Shown here: positions 10,978-20,576 of the stretch, one piece after another | Numbering within the stretch: position 1 is the stretch's first letter | Layout: each line of letters starts with the position of its first letter | Source: Bradyrhizobium sp. Ec3.3 | GTDB lineage: Bacteria > Pseudomonadota > Alphaproteobacteria > Rhizobiales > Xanthobacteraceae | DNA length: 64,000 bases | Direction: 5' to 3' | Assembly: GCF_000472925.1 (NCBI RefSeq) | Contig: NZ_AXAS01000009.1 | Location: forward strand, 62,001 to 126,000 | Program-made: the position numbers and the translations under genes | Notes under the pieces: model-generated | What the model saw: the letters and a program-made list of their open reading frames with translations, nothing else | Told to the model about the DNA's origin: nothing | Database searches by the model: none

Positions 10978-12765
10978 TCACGTCGCCTGACGGCGGAGGA
11001 AGGCCGGGATATCAAGATGGTCGTCTCCCTGTGGCGCCGGCGCAACAGGCGCGGGGCGGCCGTGGACGTCCAAGCCTTGCGGCGGGGGTCGGCGGGCATA
11101 CTCTGATACCGGCTCGCTAGCTGCGATCTGCTGAGCCACGCTGCGCTGTGGCTTGCGGTCAGGCAGCGGCGGCATAGCGGGAGCTGCGGTGCGGGCGACG
11201 ACCGGCGGCTCGCTCTCCTCGTCGCGACGGCCGAGGCCGACATTGGCAAGGCGCTGCAACAGCGACAGGCGAGTCTTCTGAGTCGGCTCGTCCTCGGTCT
11301 CGCGGCCCTGGCGAATCTCCGCCTGCGCCGGCATCGGCAGGTCCTCGAGGCGCGGCATCCGCGGCGCTCGCAGCGGCGGTCGCTCGGCCTGCGGCGGGAT
11401 GAAGGTTTCCGGCGTCATCGGCTCATGCATCGCGACGGGTGCTGCTTCCGGCTCGGGGAACAGCGAGGGCTTTTGCGCGATCGGGCGCACGGTGACGTCG
11501 CCATAGGTCTGGGGCGCCGGCGCATGCGGCACTTCCGGCGCCACAGCGGCGGCAATCGCAGCCAGCGCAGCGCGCTCGACATTGGGACGCGGCGCCATGG
11601 GGGCGGCAGCAACCGGAGCGGCCGCCGCCTGCGGGATCTGCGCTTCCAGCTTCTGGGCACGCTCGGCGAGCCGCTGATTGTCCGCCCGCAGCCGCGCGGT
11701 GAGATCGGCGAGCCGGGTTTCAGCCACGGCGGCCGGAGCATGCGGGGCGGCAACGGCGACGGCCGGTGCGCTCGAGGCCTGGCTGTTGCGGGCGATCGCC
11801 GCCTGCTCGATGCCGGTGGCAACGACCGAGACGCGGATCAGGCCGTCGAGGGCTTCGTCGAAGGTGGCGCCGACGATGATGTTGGCGTCCTGGTCGACCT
11901 CCTCGCGGATGCGGGTCGCGGCTTCGTCGACCTCGAACAGGGTGAGGTCCTTGCCGCCGGTGATCGAGATCAGGAGGCCCTTGGCACCCTTCATCGAGGA
12001 ATCGTCGATCAGCGGGTTGGCGATCGCAGCTTCAGCGGCGGTCAGCGCGCGCTTGTCGCCGGAGGCTTCGCCCGTGCCCATCATCGCCTTGCCCATCTCA
12101 CGCATCACGGCGCGGACGTCGGCGAAGTCGAGGTTGATCAGGCCTTCCTTCACCATCAGGTCGGTAATGCAGGCAACGCCCGAATAGAGCACCTGGTCAG
12201 CCATCGCGAAGGCGTCGGCGAAGGTGGTTTTCTCGTTGGCGACCCGGAACAGGTTCTGGTTCGGAATGATCAGGAGCGTATCAACGACCTTGTGCAGCTC
12301 GTTGATGCCCGCTTCAGCGGTGCGCATGCGGCGGCCGCCTTCAAAGTGGAAAGGCTTGGTCACCACGCCGACGGTGAGGATGCCCATGTCGCGCGCGGTC
12401 TTGGCGATGACAGGAGCGGCTCCCGTGCCGGTGCCGCCGCCCATGCCGGCGGTGACGAACACCATGTTGGCGCCCGAGAGATGGTCGCGGAGTTCGTCGA
12501 TCACCTCTTCCGCGGCAGCCGCACCGACGTTCGGCTGCGAGCCGGCACCGAGGCCTTGCGTGACCTGCGTACCCATCTGCACGATGCGCTGCGCCTTCGA
12601 CATCGTCAGCGCCTGCGCGTCGGTGTTGGCGACCACGAAGTCGACGCCCTGAAGGCCCGCCGTGATCATGTTGTTGACGGCGTTGCCGCCGGCGCCGCCG
12701 ACGCCAAACACGGTGATCCGCGGCTTCAGTTCGTGAATATCAGGAACGTTGATGCTGATGGTCAT
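10978..12765 (-). CDS. ftsZ: Cell division protein FtsZ (long-linker form)
   Basis: A 595-residue tubulin-like GTPase that forms the division ring. The GTPase core occupies about residues 1-325, with [13 protein letters not shown] and the tubulin signature [13 protein letters not shown]. It is followed by an unusually long linker of about 250 residues rich in Ala, Pro, Glu and Arg, and a C-terminal peptide ([11 protein letters not shown]) that matches the conserved FtsA/ZipA-binding tail. E. coli FtsZ is 383 residues; long linkers are known in alphaproteobacteria such as Caulobacter and rhizobia. ftsA lies 87 bases upstream on the same strand. Confidence 0.98.
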   Translation of the reverse strand: MTISINVPDIHELKPRITVFGVGGAGGNAVNNMITAGLQGVDFVVANTDAQALTMSKAQRIVQMGTQVTQGLGAGSQPNVGAAAAEEVIDELRDHLSGANMVFVTAGMGGGTGTGAAPVIAKTARDMGILTVGVVTKPFHFEGGRRMRTAEAGINELHKVVDTLLIIPNQNLFRVANEKTTFADAFAMADQVLYSGVACITDLMVKEGLINLDFADVRAVMREMGKAMMGTGEASGDKRALTAAEAAIANPLIDDSSMKGAKGLLISITGGKDLTLFEVDEAATRIREEVDQDANIIVGATFDEALDGLIRVSVVATGIEQAAIARNSQASSAPAVAVAAPHAPAAVAETRLADLTARLRADNQRLAERAQKLEAQIPQAAAAPVAAAPMAPRPNVERAALAAIAAAVAPEVPHAPAPQTYGDVTVRPIAQKPSLFPEPEAAPVAMHEPMTPETFIPPQAERPPLRAPRMPRLEDLPMPAQAEIRQGRETEDEPTQKTRLSLLQRLANVGLGRRDEESEPPVVARTAAPAMPPLPDRKPQRSVAQQIAASEPVSEYARRPPPQGLDVHGRPAPVAPAPQGDDHLDIPAFLRRQAT

Positions 12766-12852
12766 GGTTGCCTCTCGATCACGTGCGCGTGGGTTCGCCC
12801 CGGCCGGCGGCCGCGGGAGTTGGTGAAAATCCGGGAATGTGGAAACCTGTCA

Positions 12853-14172
12853 TCAGAAGCCCTCGCGAAGCCATCGTCCGACCTTTCCGAAATAACCGCC
12901 GGTCCCTGTCTTAATCTGCCGCGTATGCCGCGGTTCGACATGTTCAAGGTGAACATATTGCGGGTAGACCAGGAGCCCGGCGGGCACCGCGAAGGCGGCG
13001 TTCTTCGCCTCATTGGGCAGCCGGCCGAAGCCGAGCGGTCGGCCGATCCGCACGGGACGGCCGAGAATTTGCGTGCCGAGCTCGACGAGCCCGGTGAGTT
13101 GCGAGGCACCGCCGCTGAGAACGATGCGACCATTCGGCTCGGCCGCGAAGGGCGATTCCTTCAGCTTGTCACGGACCATCTCGAAGATTTCCTCGGCCCG
13201 GTGCTTGACGATGTTGGCGATGGTGGCGCGGGAGACGATCTGCGGCAGATCCTGCTCGTCGCCTGCGGTCGGCACCGACATCAGCTCGCGCGAGTCCGAT
13301 CCACCGGTGATGACAGTGCCATAGAGCGTCTTGATTCGCTCGGCGTCGGCGATGGTCGCCGACAGTCCGCGCGCCAGGTCCATCGTGATGTGATGGCCGC
13401 CGACTGCAAAGCCTGCCGCATGCACGAAGCGGCCGCCGGAATAGACGGCGATGGTCGTGGTGCCCGCACCCATCTCGACGACGGCGGCGCCGAGATCGGC
13501 CTCGTCGTCGGTCAGCACGGAGAGGCCGGCGACATAGGGGCTCGCCGCCATGGCTTCGACGTTGATGTGGCAGCGTTCCACTGCCAGCATCAGGTTCCGC
13601 GCCACGGTGGCGTCGCAGGTCACCACGTTCATGTCGACGCCGAACTGGCGCGCGACCATGCCGCGGGCATCACGGATGCCCTTGACGCCATCGAGCGTGT
13701 AGCCGACGGGCAGCGCGTGCAGCACGGTGCGGCCCTCGCCGGTGGCATGACGCATGCCGGTGGAGGTGACGCGACTGACGTCGGCCGGCGTGACCGCGCC
13801 GCCGCGGATGTCGGCGGCAGCCTCGACCATATGCCCGGCGAGCCTGCCGCCGGAGACCGACAGCAGCACGGATTCGACCCGCACCTTGGCCATCTTTTCC
13901 GCAAGCCCGACGGCCTGGCGCACCGCCTGCTCGCATTCGCCGAGATCGATCACCGCACCGGCCTTCATGCCGCGCGCCTGGATCTGGCTGTAGCCGGTCA
14001 ATTCAACCGCATGGGTGCGGCCGCGCAGCGCCTCGCTCGGCGCGGACGGCTTCAGCCGCGCGATCATGCAGGCGATCTTGCTGGTGCCGATGTCGAGACA
14101 GGCGACGAGCCCGGCGCGCTTATGCGGCATCGGGCGGGTCTTCGGCGTCTGGGTGCGATCGAGACCGGTCAT
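12853..14172 (-). CDS. ftsA: Cell division protein FtsA
   Basis: A 439-residue actin-like ATPase that anchors FtsZ to the membrane. The N-terminal phosphate-binding motif ACLDIGTSKIACMIARL, the inserted SHS2/1C region (about residues 100-190), the adenosine motif LSGGASQLTGL and an amphipathic C-terminal helix (GYFGKVGRWLREGF) are all visible. It overlaps the end of ftsQ by 4 bases, showing translational coupling in the dcw operon. Confidence 0.97.
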   Translation of the reverse strand: MTGLDRTQTPKTRPMPHKRAGLVACLDIGTSKIACMIARLKPSAPSEALRGRTHAVELTGYSQIQARGMKAGAVIDLGECEQAVRQAVGLAEKMAKVRVESVLLSVSGGRLAGHMVEAAADIRGGAVTPADVSRVTSTGMRHATGEGRTVLHALPVGYTLDGVKGIRDARGMVARQFGVDMNVVTCDATVARNLMLAVERCHINVEAMAASPYVAGLSVLTDDEADLGAAVVEMGAGTTTIAVYSGGRFVHAAGFAVGGHHITMDLARGLSATIADAERIKTLYGTVITGGSDSRELMSVPTAGDEQDLPQIVSRATIANIVKHRAEEIFEMVRDKLKESPFAAEPNGRIVLSGGASQLTGLVELGTQILGRPVRIGRPLGFGRLPNEAKNAAFAVPAGLLVYPQYVHLEHVEPRHTRQIKTGTGGYFGKVGRWLREGF

Positions 14173-15194
14173 GCGGAATCACCGGCCTTCTTCTTCGGCT
14201 GCTTTGCCTTGAACAGCTCTTCGCGCGCCTTTGCGGCGTCGTCGGAGAGCTGCACTACGAGACGATCGGGCAGACGCATGTCGACGGCGACGATGTCCCT
14301 GGAGAACAGCTTCTCCTCCTTGTCGAGCTTGGACAGGGCGGCAAGCGCATTGCCGACGTCCTGCTCGGGGAGCCGCACGTCGAGGCCGTCCTTCAACCGC
14401 AGATTCCAGCGGCGCTCGCCGATGAAGATCGCCGCCTTGGTCGCCGACTGCACCTGCGGATAACGCGCGAGGAGCGCGAGGAAATCGCGCGCCTGGGTGG
14501 CGGCGCCCTTGCCGACCACGAGCGGCAGCGTCAGGAAGCGGCGCGAAACATAGGGCTCGAGCACGGCGCCGTCGTCGGCAATCACGGAGAGCCGGCCGGC
14601 TTCCTGCCACAGCGCGAACGCCTTGCGCTCGGTGATGTCGATCTGGAGCTGGCCCGGATAGAGCTTCAGCACGGTCGCATCCGCGATCCAGGGATTGGCC
14701 TTGAGCTTGTCGCGCAGGCCGTCGGCATCGAGGAACAGCAGCGAGGAGCGGCCGCTGACGCCGCCGATGGCGAGGATCTCGTCCTGGCTGAGCTGCTTGC
14801 GGCCGTTGATGACGACGGAGGTGATTCGGAAGCCGGCGGAATTGGCCAGCGCATTGCGGGCATCGCTGACCGCGGTGATGAAATCCTGGAGATGGCCGCC
14901 CTTGACGATGCCGAGGCCGGTGGCGCCGGCGAGCAGGATGACTGTCAGGCTGATCCCGACCCGGCGCGGCAGGAAGCGCTCGACCAGCGCGACGATGCGC
15001 GGCGTCGGCTCGCGCTCCGGAAGAGCCTTGGCGCGGGCGCGCTTTTCCTGGAGCTTCTCTTCGCGCTTGTCCTGGCGCTTCTGCTCGATCCACTCGCGCA
15101 GAAGCACGACCGCTCCAACAGCGGCCGCCTTCAGGTCAGCTTGGGGCCTCAGAGATCGAAGTACTGACCGGGTGAGGCTGCCTGCACCATCCAT
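14169..15194 (-). CDS. ftsQ: Cell division protein FtsQ
   Basis: A 341-residue bitopic division protein linking cytoplasmic and periplasmic divisome parts. A basic, Lys/Arg/Glu-rich cytoplasmic segment (about residues 1-80) is followed by one membrane helix (VGISLTVILLAGATGLGIV) and a periplasmic POTRA domain (SAGFRITSVVINGRKQLSQDEI) and beta domain. The C-terminus ends in a basic tail. The ATG at 15194 gives the family length. The stop overlaps the start of ftsA. Confidence 0.94.
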   Translation of the reverse strand: MDGAGSLTRSVLRSLRPQADLKAAAVGAVVLLREWIEQKRQDKREEKLQEKRARAKALPEREPTPRIVALVERFLPRRVGISLTVILLAGATGLGIVKGGHLQDFITAVSDARNALANSAGFRITSVVINGRKQLSQDEILAIGGVSGRSSLLFLDADGLRDKLKANPWIADATVLKLYPGQLQIDITERKAFALWQEAGRLSVIADDGAVLEPYVSRRFLTLPLVVGKGAATQARDFLALLARYPQVQSATKAAIFIGERRWNLRLKDGLDVRLPEQDVGNALAALSKLDKEEKLFSRDIVAVDMRLPDRLVVQLSDDAAKAREELFKAKQPKKKAGDSA

Positions 15195-15540
15195 TGCACG
15201 AGCTCGTCAACAGTTAGCCCGCGGAAATCTCGCGGGTTCTGGCGCCCATGACGTCTCGGACCGGCCGGCCGGGTGGTCTTCAGCAGAAGAAGCCTCTCCC
15301 CTTCAAAGCGTTGGCCGGAGACGGGAACACCCGTGACAGCCCACGCGCCGGCAGCCAAATCGCCATATGCGCCGCCAGCGTTAACCTTCGGACTTCCTGG
15401 TAAACAAAAGGTAAACTTCGTTAACGGCCGGAGCTTTTTGCCTCGTCTTGTGAGGCATTTATGCCGCCATCTCCGGCATTTTACCGATTCTGGGTTCCAA
15501 AACGGGCTGTTTCGCCCGGCCGGCCGTTAACCAACCCTAA
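15195..15540. other. Intergenic region between ddl and ftsQ
   Basis: A 346-base gap inside the dcw cluster, unusual among otherwise tightly packed genes. It holds a small hairpin (CCCGCG/CGCGGG, near 15218-15236) just upstream of ftsQ and an AT-richer stretch (GTAAACAAAAGGTAAACTTC near 15401) that could hold a secondary ftsQAZ promoter. No coding sequence is convincing. Confidence 0.35.
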
Positions 15541-16527
15541 TTATTTCCGCACGCGCTGTTCGGCGAGCTCGATCAGGTCGCGCAGGAAGTCGACGAACTC
15601 GATCCCCTGCGCCTTCAGCGCCTTGGGATAGAGCGAGGACTTGGTGAGGCCGGGCAGCGTGTTGGTCTCGAGATAGACCAGGCCCTTGTCCGACACGATG
15701 AAGTCCGACCGGGAATAGCCGGTGCAGGACATCGCCCGATGCGCCCGCATCGCCTGGTCCATCAGCGCGGCCGTGACCTCCGGCGAGAAGCGGCCGGGGC
15801 AGATCTCCTGGGTCGATGAGAGCAGATATTTTGCGGCGTAGTCGAAATTGCCCTCGCCCGGGATGATCTCGATCGGCGGCAGCGAGATCATCGAGCCGTC
15901 CGGCCGCTCCAGCACGCCGCAGGTCGCCTCGATGCCGGCGATGTAGGGCTCGATGACGTACTCTTCGTGCTTCGCAGCGTTGCGAACAGCAACCAGATCC
16001 TGCTTGGCGTTGACGAAGATCAGGCCGTAGCTCGAACCATCGCGCGCCGGCTTTGCGATCAGCCTGCCGTATTCGGCAAAGGCGTCGTCGATGTCTTCCA
16101 GCGCAATACCTGTCGGTGGCGTCACGCCGCCGAGCGCGGCAAACTGCTTGGCGGCGATCTTGTCGAAGGCGAGATGCGAGGATGCCGAGCCCGATCCAGT
16201 GAAGGGCACGCCGCGCGATTCGCACATCACCTGCAGTTCGCCGTTCTCGGCGCAGCCGCCATGTAGCGCAAGCACCAGCACACGGTTCTCCGCTTTCGCC
16301 TGGTCCAGCGCTTGTTCCAGCGGAATTCCGCGCGTGCCCGGATTGAACTCGTCCTCAAAGGGACGGGCGTGTTCGGCGAGCTGCTTTGACTGGACGACGT
16401 GCACCTTGTCCTGGACATCCCAGAACCAGAGATCGGCTTCAGGCAACGCCTGGTGCAGGGCCTGCGCGCTTGCAACCGAGACCAGACGTTCCCTGTTGGA
16501 GCCGCCGAAGAGAATGGTGATGCGCAT
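15541..16527 (-). CDS. ddl: D-alanine--D-alanine ligase (divergent)
   Basis: A 328-residue ATP-grasp enzyme predicted to make D-Ala-D-Ala for peptidoglycan in the cytoplasm. Support: start RITILFGGSNRERLVSVASA, substrate loop region HGGCAENG (residues 89-96) where typical Ddl has HGxxGEDG, the EIIPGEGNFDYAAKY segment, the GYSRSDF motif and metal-ligand motif ETNTLPGLT. Position between murB and ftsQ is where ddlB sits in other dcw clusters. The changes in the HG..GEDG loop make it a divergent Ddl, probably shared by the genus, so a related dipeptide ligase function cannot be fully excluded. Confidence 0.85.
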   Translation of the reverse strand: MRITILFGGSNRERLVSVASAQALHQALPEADLWFWDVQDKVHVVQSKQLAEHARPFEDEFNPGTRGIPLEQALDQAKAENRVLVLALHGGCAENGELQVMCESRGVPFTGSGSASSHLAFDKIAAKQFAALGGVTPPTGIALEDIDDAFAEYGRLIAKPARDGSSYGLIFVNAKQDLVAVRNAAKHEEYVIEPYIAGIEATCGVLERPDGSMISLPPIEIIPGEGNFDYAAKYLLSSTQEICPGRFSPEVTAALMDQAMRAHRAMSCTGYSRSDFIVSDKGLVYLETNTLPGLTKSSLYPKALKAQGIEFVDFLRDLIELAEQRVRK

Positions 16528-16552
16528 GATTAGCCAGCTGCCTTTCCACCTT

Positions 16553-16653
16553 CGTCATTCCGGGATGCGCCGGTAGGCGCAGGCCCGGAATCCATAACCA
16601 CGATCGGGAGTATGGATTCCGGGCTCGCGACTTCGTCGCGCCCCGGAATGACG
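16553..16653. repeat. Palindromic repeat, family C, copy 1
   Basis: About 100 bases between murB and ddl. The ends CGTCATTCCGGG and CCCCGGAATGACG are inverted copies, and inside is a second pair CCCGGAATCCATA/TATGGATTCCGGG. The same outer ends appear at 31951-32052 and 57111-57212. This layout is typical of REP-like elements in Bradyrhizobium. Confidence 0.8.
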
Positions 16654-16657
16654 GTGA

Positions 16658-17575
16658 TCATGGAACCCCGATCCTTTTGATTTCCCAGTGTAGCTCAATT
16701 CCCGAATTTTCCTTCACGCGCTCGCGCACGGTTTCGCCAAGCGTCTCGATGTCATGACCGGTCGCATCGCCGGTATTGATCAGGAAGTTGCAGTGCATCT
16801 CCGACACCTGCGCGCCGCCGATGCGCAAGCCGCGGCAGCCGGCGGCGTCGATCAGCTTCCAGGCGGAGTGGCCGGGCGGATTCTTGAAGGTTGAGCCGCC
16901 GGTCTTCTCGCGAATCGGCTGCGCGGTCTCGCGATGGGTCTGCACCTCCGCCATGCGGGCGCGGATCGCGTCCGCGTCCGTGATGACGCCGCGAAAGCGC
17001 GCGGAGGTGAAGATGATCGAGGGGTCAACGCCGCTGTTGCGGTACACGAACTTCATGTCGGCGTTGGAGAAGGTGTGCTTCGTGCCGTCGCGACCGATGC
17101 CGGTCGCCTCGATCAGCACGTCCTTGGTCTCGCCGCCATTGGCCCCTGCATTCATGCGCAGCGCGCCGCCGATCGTGCCGGGAATGCCGAAGAAGAATTC
17201 GAGCCCGCCGATATCAGCGCTGGCCGCCACTTCCGCGACGCGCTTGTCGAGCGCGGCCGCACCAGCGGTGACGATGTCGCCGCTCGCACTCGCATCGCCA
17301 AAGGCACGCGGTGCAAGACGGATCACGACGCCCGACATGCCGCCATCGCGCACGATGAGATTGGAGCCGACGCCGACGACACAGACGGGAATGTCGTGCG
17401 AGAGATGCGCGAGGAAGTAAGCGAGATCATCCTCATCCGCCGGCGTGAACAACACCTGCGCCGGCCCGCCGACGCGAAACCAGGTGAGCTCGGCCAGCGA
17501 CTGATTCGCCAGCAAACGCCCGCGCAGGTCAGGCATCGCGGCTTTGAGGTCGGGGGTGATGTCGGGGAAGCTCAT
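16658..17575 (-). CDS. murB: UDP-N-acetylenolpyruvoylglucosamine reductase MurB
   Basis: A 305-residue FAD enzyme that reduces UDP-GlcNAc-enolpyruvate to UDP-MurNAc in the cytoplasm. Motifs: [17 protein letters not shown] and [21 protein letters not shown] (FAD-binding), [21 protein letters not shown], and the C-terminal [23 protein letters not shown] containing the catalytic Ser of type II MurB. It lies between murC and ddl; a repeat of about 110 bases separates it from murC. Confidence 0.97.
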   Translation of the reverse strand: MSFPDITPDLKAAMPDLRGRLLANQSLAELTWFRVGGPAQVLFTPADEDDLAYFLAHLSHDIPVCVVGVGSNLIVRDGGMSGVVIRLAPRAFGDASASGDIVTAGAAALDKRVAEVAASADIGGLEFFFGIPGTIGGALRMNAGANGGETKDVLIEATGIGRDGTKHTFSNADMKFVYRNSGVDPSIIFTSARFRGVITDADAIRARMAEVQTHRETAQPIREKTGGSTFKNPPGHSAWKLIDAAGCRGLRIGGAQVSEMHCNFLINTGDATGHDIETLGETVRERVKENSGIELHWEIKRIGVP

Positions 17576-17610
17576 GCGAGAGCACGCGCCTCATGCAAGG
17601 GAGGCACACT

Positions 17611-17722
17611 GTCCCCGTTCCCTCCCCCCTTGTGGGGGAGGGCCAGGGAGGGGGGTAGCCCCAAGCGACGTCGGAGTTTGTGGCTACCCCTCTCCCCCAC
17701 CCTCTCCCACAAGGGGAGAGGG
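17611..17722. repeat. Palindromic repeat, family D, copy 1
   Basis: About 110 bases between murC and murB. CCCTCCCCCCTTGTGGGGGAGGG is a strong local hairpin, and CCCTCTCCCACAAGGGGAGAGGG at the far end is another, joined by GGGGTAGCC/GGCTACCCC arms. A related but rearranged element lies at 51111-51270. Confidence 0.75.
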
Positions 17723-17768
17723 AGCGCAGGGTGCCGTGGGGCAACTGATCCGACCATCGTCATCGCCG

Positions 17769-19172
17769 TCATCCCAGCGCCTTCAATTCGCCGGGCAGCG
17801 CATAGGCCCATTGCGTGATGTTGCCGGCGCCCAGGCACACGACCAGATCGCCTGGCTTCGCCATGCCCTTGACGATGCCGGCGAGATCCGAGGATGCCGG
17901 TAGCGGGATCACCTGGCGATGGCCGTGGGCGCGCAGGCCGGCGACGAAATGATCGCGGTCGATGCCTTCGATCGGCGCCTCACCGGCGGGATAGACCTCG
18001 GCGACAACAACCGCGTCCGCATCGTTGAAGCAGGTGCAAAATTCCTCGAACAGCGATTGCAGGCGGGTGAAGCGATGCGGCTGCACCACGGCGAGGATCT
18101 TGCCATTGGTGGATTCGCGTGCCGCCTTCAGCACGGCAGCAATCTCGACGGGATGGTGACCGTAATCGTCGATCACGGTGATGCCGTTCCACTCGCCGGT
18201 CTTGGTGAAGCGGCGCTTGACCCCGCCGAAAGTGGCCATCGCCTTGCGGATCGCCTCGTCGGAGACGCCGAGCTCATGCGCCACCGCGATTGCGGCCGTG
18301 GCGTTCGAGGCGTTGTGACGTCCCGGCATCGGCAGCGTGAGATCCGCAATCTCATGCACGGCACCGCTCTTGCGATCGCGAATCGCGACCTTGAATTTCG
18401 ATCCGCCACCCATCGGCGTGAGATCGACGAGCCGCGCATCGGCCTGCGGATTCTCGCCATAGGTGATGATGCGGCGATCCTCGATCTTGCCGACCAGGCT
18501 CTGCACGGTCGGATGATCGATGCACATCACGGCAAAGCCGTAGAACGGCAGGTTCTCGATGAAATGGCGGAACGCATCCTGCACGGCATCGAACGTCTTG
18601 AAGTGATCGAGATGCTCGGGGTCGACATTGGTGACGATCGCGACATCCGTCGGCAGCTTCAGGAACGTGCCGTCGCTCTCGTCCGCTTCCACCACCATCC
18701 AGTCGCCGGCACCGAGCCGTGCATTCGAGCCATAGGCGTTGATGATGCCGCCGTTGATCACGGTCGGATCGAGGCCGCCGGCATCGAGCAGCGTGGCGAC
18801 CATCGTCGTGGTCGTGGTCTTGCCATGAGTGCCGGCGATCGCGACGCAGCTCTTCAGCCGCATCAGCTCGGCCAGCATCTCGGCGCGGCGCACCACGGGA
18901 ATGCGTTGCGCGCGCGCCGCCATCAATTCCGGATTGTCGCGCTTGATCGCAGAGGACACCACGACGACGTCGGCGCCATCGACATTCTCGGCCTTGTGGC
19001 CGACCGAGACCTTTGCGCCCTTCTTGCGCAGCCGCTCGAGATTGTAATTGTCGGAGGCGTCCGAGCCCTGCACGGTGTAGCCGAGATTGACCAGCACCTC
19101 GGCAATGCCGCTCATGCCGATGCCGCCGATCCCGACGAAGTGGATGGGTCCGATCCCGCGCGGCAGTCTCAT
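17769..19172 (-). CDS. murC: UDP-N-acetylmuramate--L-alanine ligase MurC
   Basis: A 467-residue cytoplasmic Mur ligase adding L-Ala to UDP-MurNAc. N-terminal Rossmann motif [20 protein letters not shown]-binding loop [19 protein letters not shown], central-domain motif [12 protein letters not shown] and C-terminal [18 protein letters not shown] identify MurC rather than the other Mur ligases. murG is 120 bases upstream in transcription order; the gap holds a stretch weakly like repeat family B. Confidence 0.98.
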   Translation of the reverse strand: MRLPRGIGPIHFVGIGGIGMSGIAEVLVNLGYTVQGSDASDNYNLERLRKKGAKVSVGHKAENVDGADVVVVSSAIKRDNPELMAARAQRIPVVRRAEMLAELMRLKSCVAIAGTHGKTTTTTMVATLLDAGGLDPTVINGGIINAYGSNARLGAGDWMVVEADESDGTFLKLPTDVAIVTNVDPEHLDHFKTFDAVQDAFRHFIENLPFYGFAVMCIDHPTVQSLVGKIEDRRIITYGENPQADARLVDLTPMGGGSKFKVAIRDRKSGAVHEIADLTLPMPGRHNASNATAAIAVAHELGVSDEAIRKAMATFGGVKRRFTKTGEWNGITVIDDYGHHPVEIAAVLKAARESTNGKILAVVQPHRFTRLQSLFEEFCTCFNDADAVVVAEVYPAGEAPIEGIDRDHFVAGLRAHGHRQVIPLPASSDLAGIVKGMAKPGDLVVCLGAGNITQWAYALPGELKALG

Positions 19173-19292
19173 GATCTGTTCCCTGACCTTGCCGCCTGCG
19201 AAGGCGGCATCTGGCTGATCTCACGGCCCAAATCAGCCGCGCCTCGTACTGGATGCCCCGCTTTAGAAGGCGAAGACAAGGGCTTTTTCGCG

Positions 19293-20393
19293 TCAAAGTC
19301 CGGCGACTTTGACCACCAGATCGGCCAGCCGCTCGGCGGCATCGAGCCGGCCAGCGCCGCGGGCGGCCTCGGCCATGGCGGCAAGGCGGGCAGGCTCGGC
19401 GGCGAAAGCGGAGATCTCGGCAGCCAGCCGATCCGAGGTGAACTCGGTCTGCGGAATGCGCAAGCCGCCGTTGACCTGGGCCAGCACGCCGGCATTGGCG
19501 AACTGGTCCTGGTCGATCGAGCCGGGCAGTGGCACCAGGATCGAGGGCCGCCCGATCGCGGCGAGCTCGGCGACCGTGCCGGCGCCCGAGCGCGACACGA
19601 TGAGGTGATTGGAAGCAAGCCGCGCCGGCAGATCGGTGAAGAACGGCGCGAGCTCGGCATTGATCTTGAGCTTGTCGTAGACCGCGCGCACCCGCGTCAT
19701 GTCCTCTTCGCGGACCTGCTGGGTGAGGATCAGCCGGCTCCAGAGCGCAGGCTCAAGCCGCTCGATCGCGCCGGGCACGATGTCGGCCATGATGCGCGCA
19801 CCCTGGCTGCCGCCGACGACGAGCAGGCGGAGCGGACCGTTCGGCTCAGGCGGTGTGTACTTCACCGCGGCGGCCGCAAGGATCGCCGGACGCATCGGTG
19901 TGCCGACCGTCGTGGTCTTCGGCGCCAGCGCAGGATCGCGGTCGAGCACGCCCGGCAAGGACGTCGCGATCGCGCGGACATAGCGCGCTAGGAACCGGTT
20001 GGCGCGACCGAGCACCGCGTTTGCATCGTGGATGATGCCGGGCACGCCGGCGAGCCTGGCCGCGATCAGCGGCGGCAGCGTCGGATAACCGCCGAAGCCG
20101 ACGACCGCGATCGGCCTCGATCGGCGCATCAGGTTGAAGGCTGACAGCGTGCCCGCGGCGAGCGTGAAGCCGGCATGGGCGAGCTGCAACGGATTGCGGC
20201 CGCGCGCGGTCTCGCTCGCCACGACGTCGATCATGTCCTTGCTGAACAACCCGCTGTAGCGGAGCGCCCGCGCGTCCGTGACGAGGCGCACGCGAAATCC
20301 GCGCCGGATCAGCTCGACGCCGAGCGCCTCGGCCGGGAACAGATGACCGCCGGTGCCGCCCGCGGCGAGAAGAATCAAGGGGGAGGTGTCCAT
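19293..20393 (-). CDS. murG: Lipid II synthase MurG
   Basis: A 366-residue membrane-associated GT28 glycosyltransferase that adds GlcNAc to lipid I. It shows LLAAGGTGGHLFPAEAL at the N-terminus, VVGFGGYPTLPPLIAA, HDANAVLGRANR, LLVVGGSQGARIM and the donor-site region SRSGAGTVAELAAIGRPSILVPLP. It is placed between ftsW and murC as in most dcw clusters. The upstream 183-base gap contains repeat family A copy 2. Confidence 0.97.
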   Translation of the reverse strand: MDTSPLILLAAGGTGGHLFPAEALGVELIRRGFRVRLVTDARALRYSGLFSKDMIDVVASETARGRNPLQLAHAGFTLAAGTLSAFNLMRRSRPIAVVGFGGYPTLPPLIAARLAGVPGIIHDANAVLGRANRFLARYVRAIATSLPGVLDRDPALAPKTTTVGTPMRPAILAAAAVKYTPPEPNGPLRLLVVGGSQGARIMADIVPGAIERLEPALWSRLILTQQVREEDMTRVRAVYDKLKINAELAPFFTDLPARLASNHLIVSRSGAGTVAELAAIGRPSILVPLPGSIDQDQFANAGVLAQVNGGLRIPQTEFTSDRLAAEISAFAAEPARLAAMAEAARGAGRLDAAERLADLVVKVAGL

Positions 20394-20450
20394 GGCCGTG
20401 GGTTTTACAGGGACTTTCCCGTCATTGCGAGACAGACCACGTCACAGAGT

Positions 20451-20570
20451 TCGTGCCCCGGGCGCAGCGCAGCGCGCCGCTTCTTCGCGGCGTGGTGCGC
20501 TGCTGAACCGGGGCCCATGCTCGCGACATTCTGGGTCCCGGATCTGCGCTTCGCTTGTCCAGGACACGAG
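20451..20570 (+). repeat. Palindromic repeat, family A, copy 2
   Basis: About 120 bases between murG and ftsW with the family A words: TCGTGCCCCGG, GCAGCGCAGCGC, GGGGCCCATGC, CTGGGTCCCGGAT and GTCCAGGACACGAG. It is about 10 bases longer than copies 1 and 3 through an added CGCTTCTTCGCGGCG hairpin. A short family E end (CGTCATTGCGAGACAG) lies just before it at 20420. Confidence 0.8.
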
Positions 20571-20576
20571 GGCAAC

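Noticed and set aside
11425..14463. A 1012-codon plus-strand open frame across ftsZ and ftsA
   Set aside because: It is antisense to two genes with complete motifs, is Arg/Gly/His-rich and matches no family; it is a product of the high GC content.
15149..15358. A 69-codon minus-strand frame upstream of ftsQ
   Set aside because: It overlaps the start of ftsQ in another frame, lacks a ribosome-binding site and has no recognisable features.
17919..19991. A 690-codon plus-strand open frame over murC and murG
   Set aside because: Antisense to verified cell-wall genes, low-complexity composition, no ribosome-binding site or family match.
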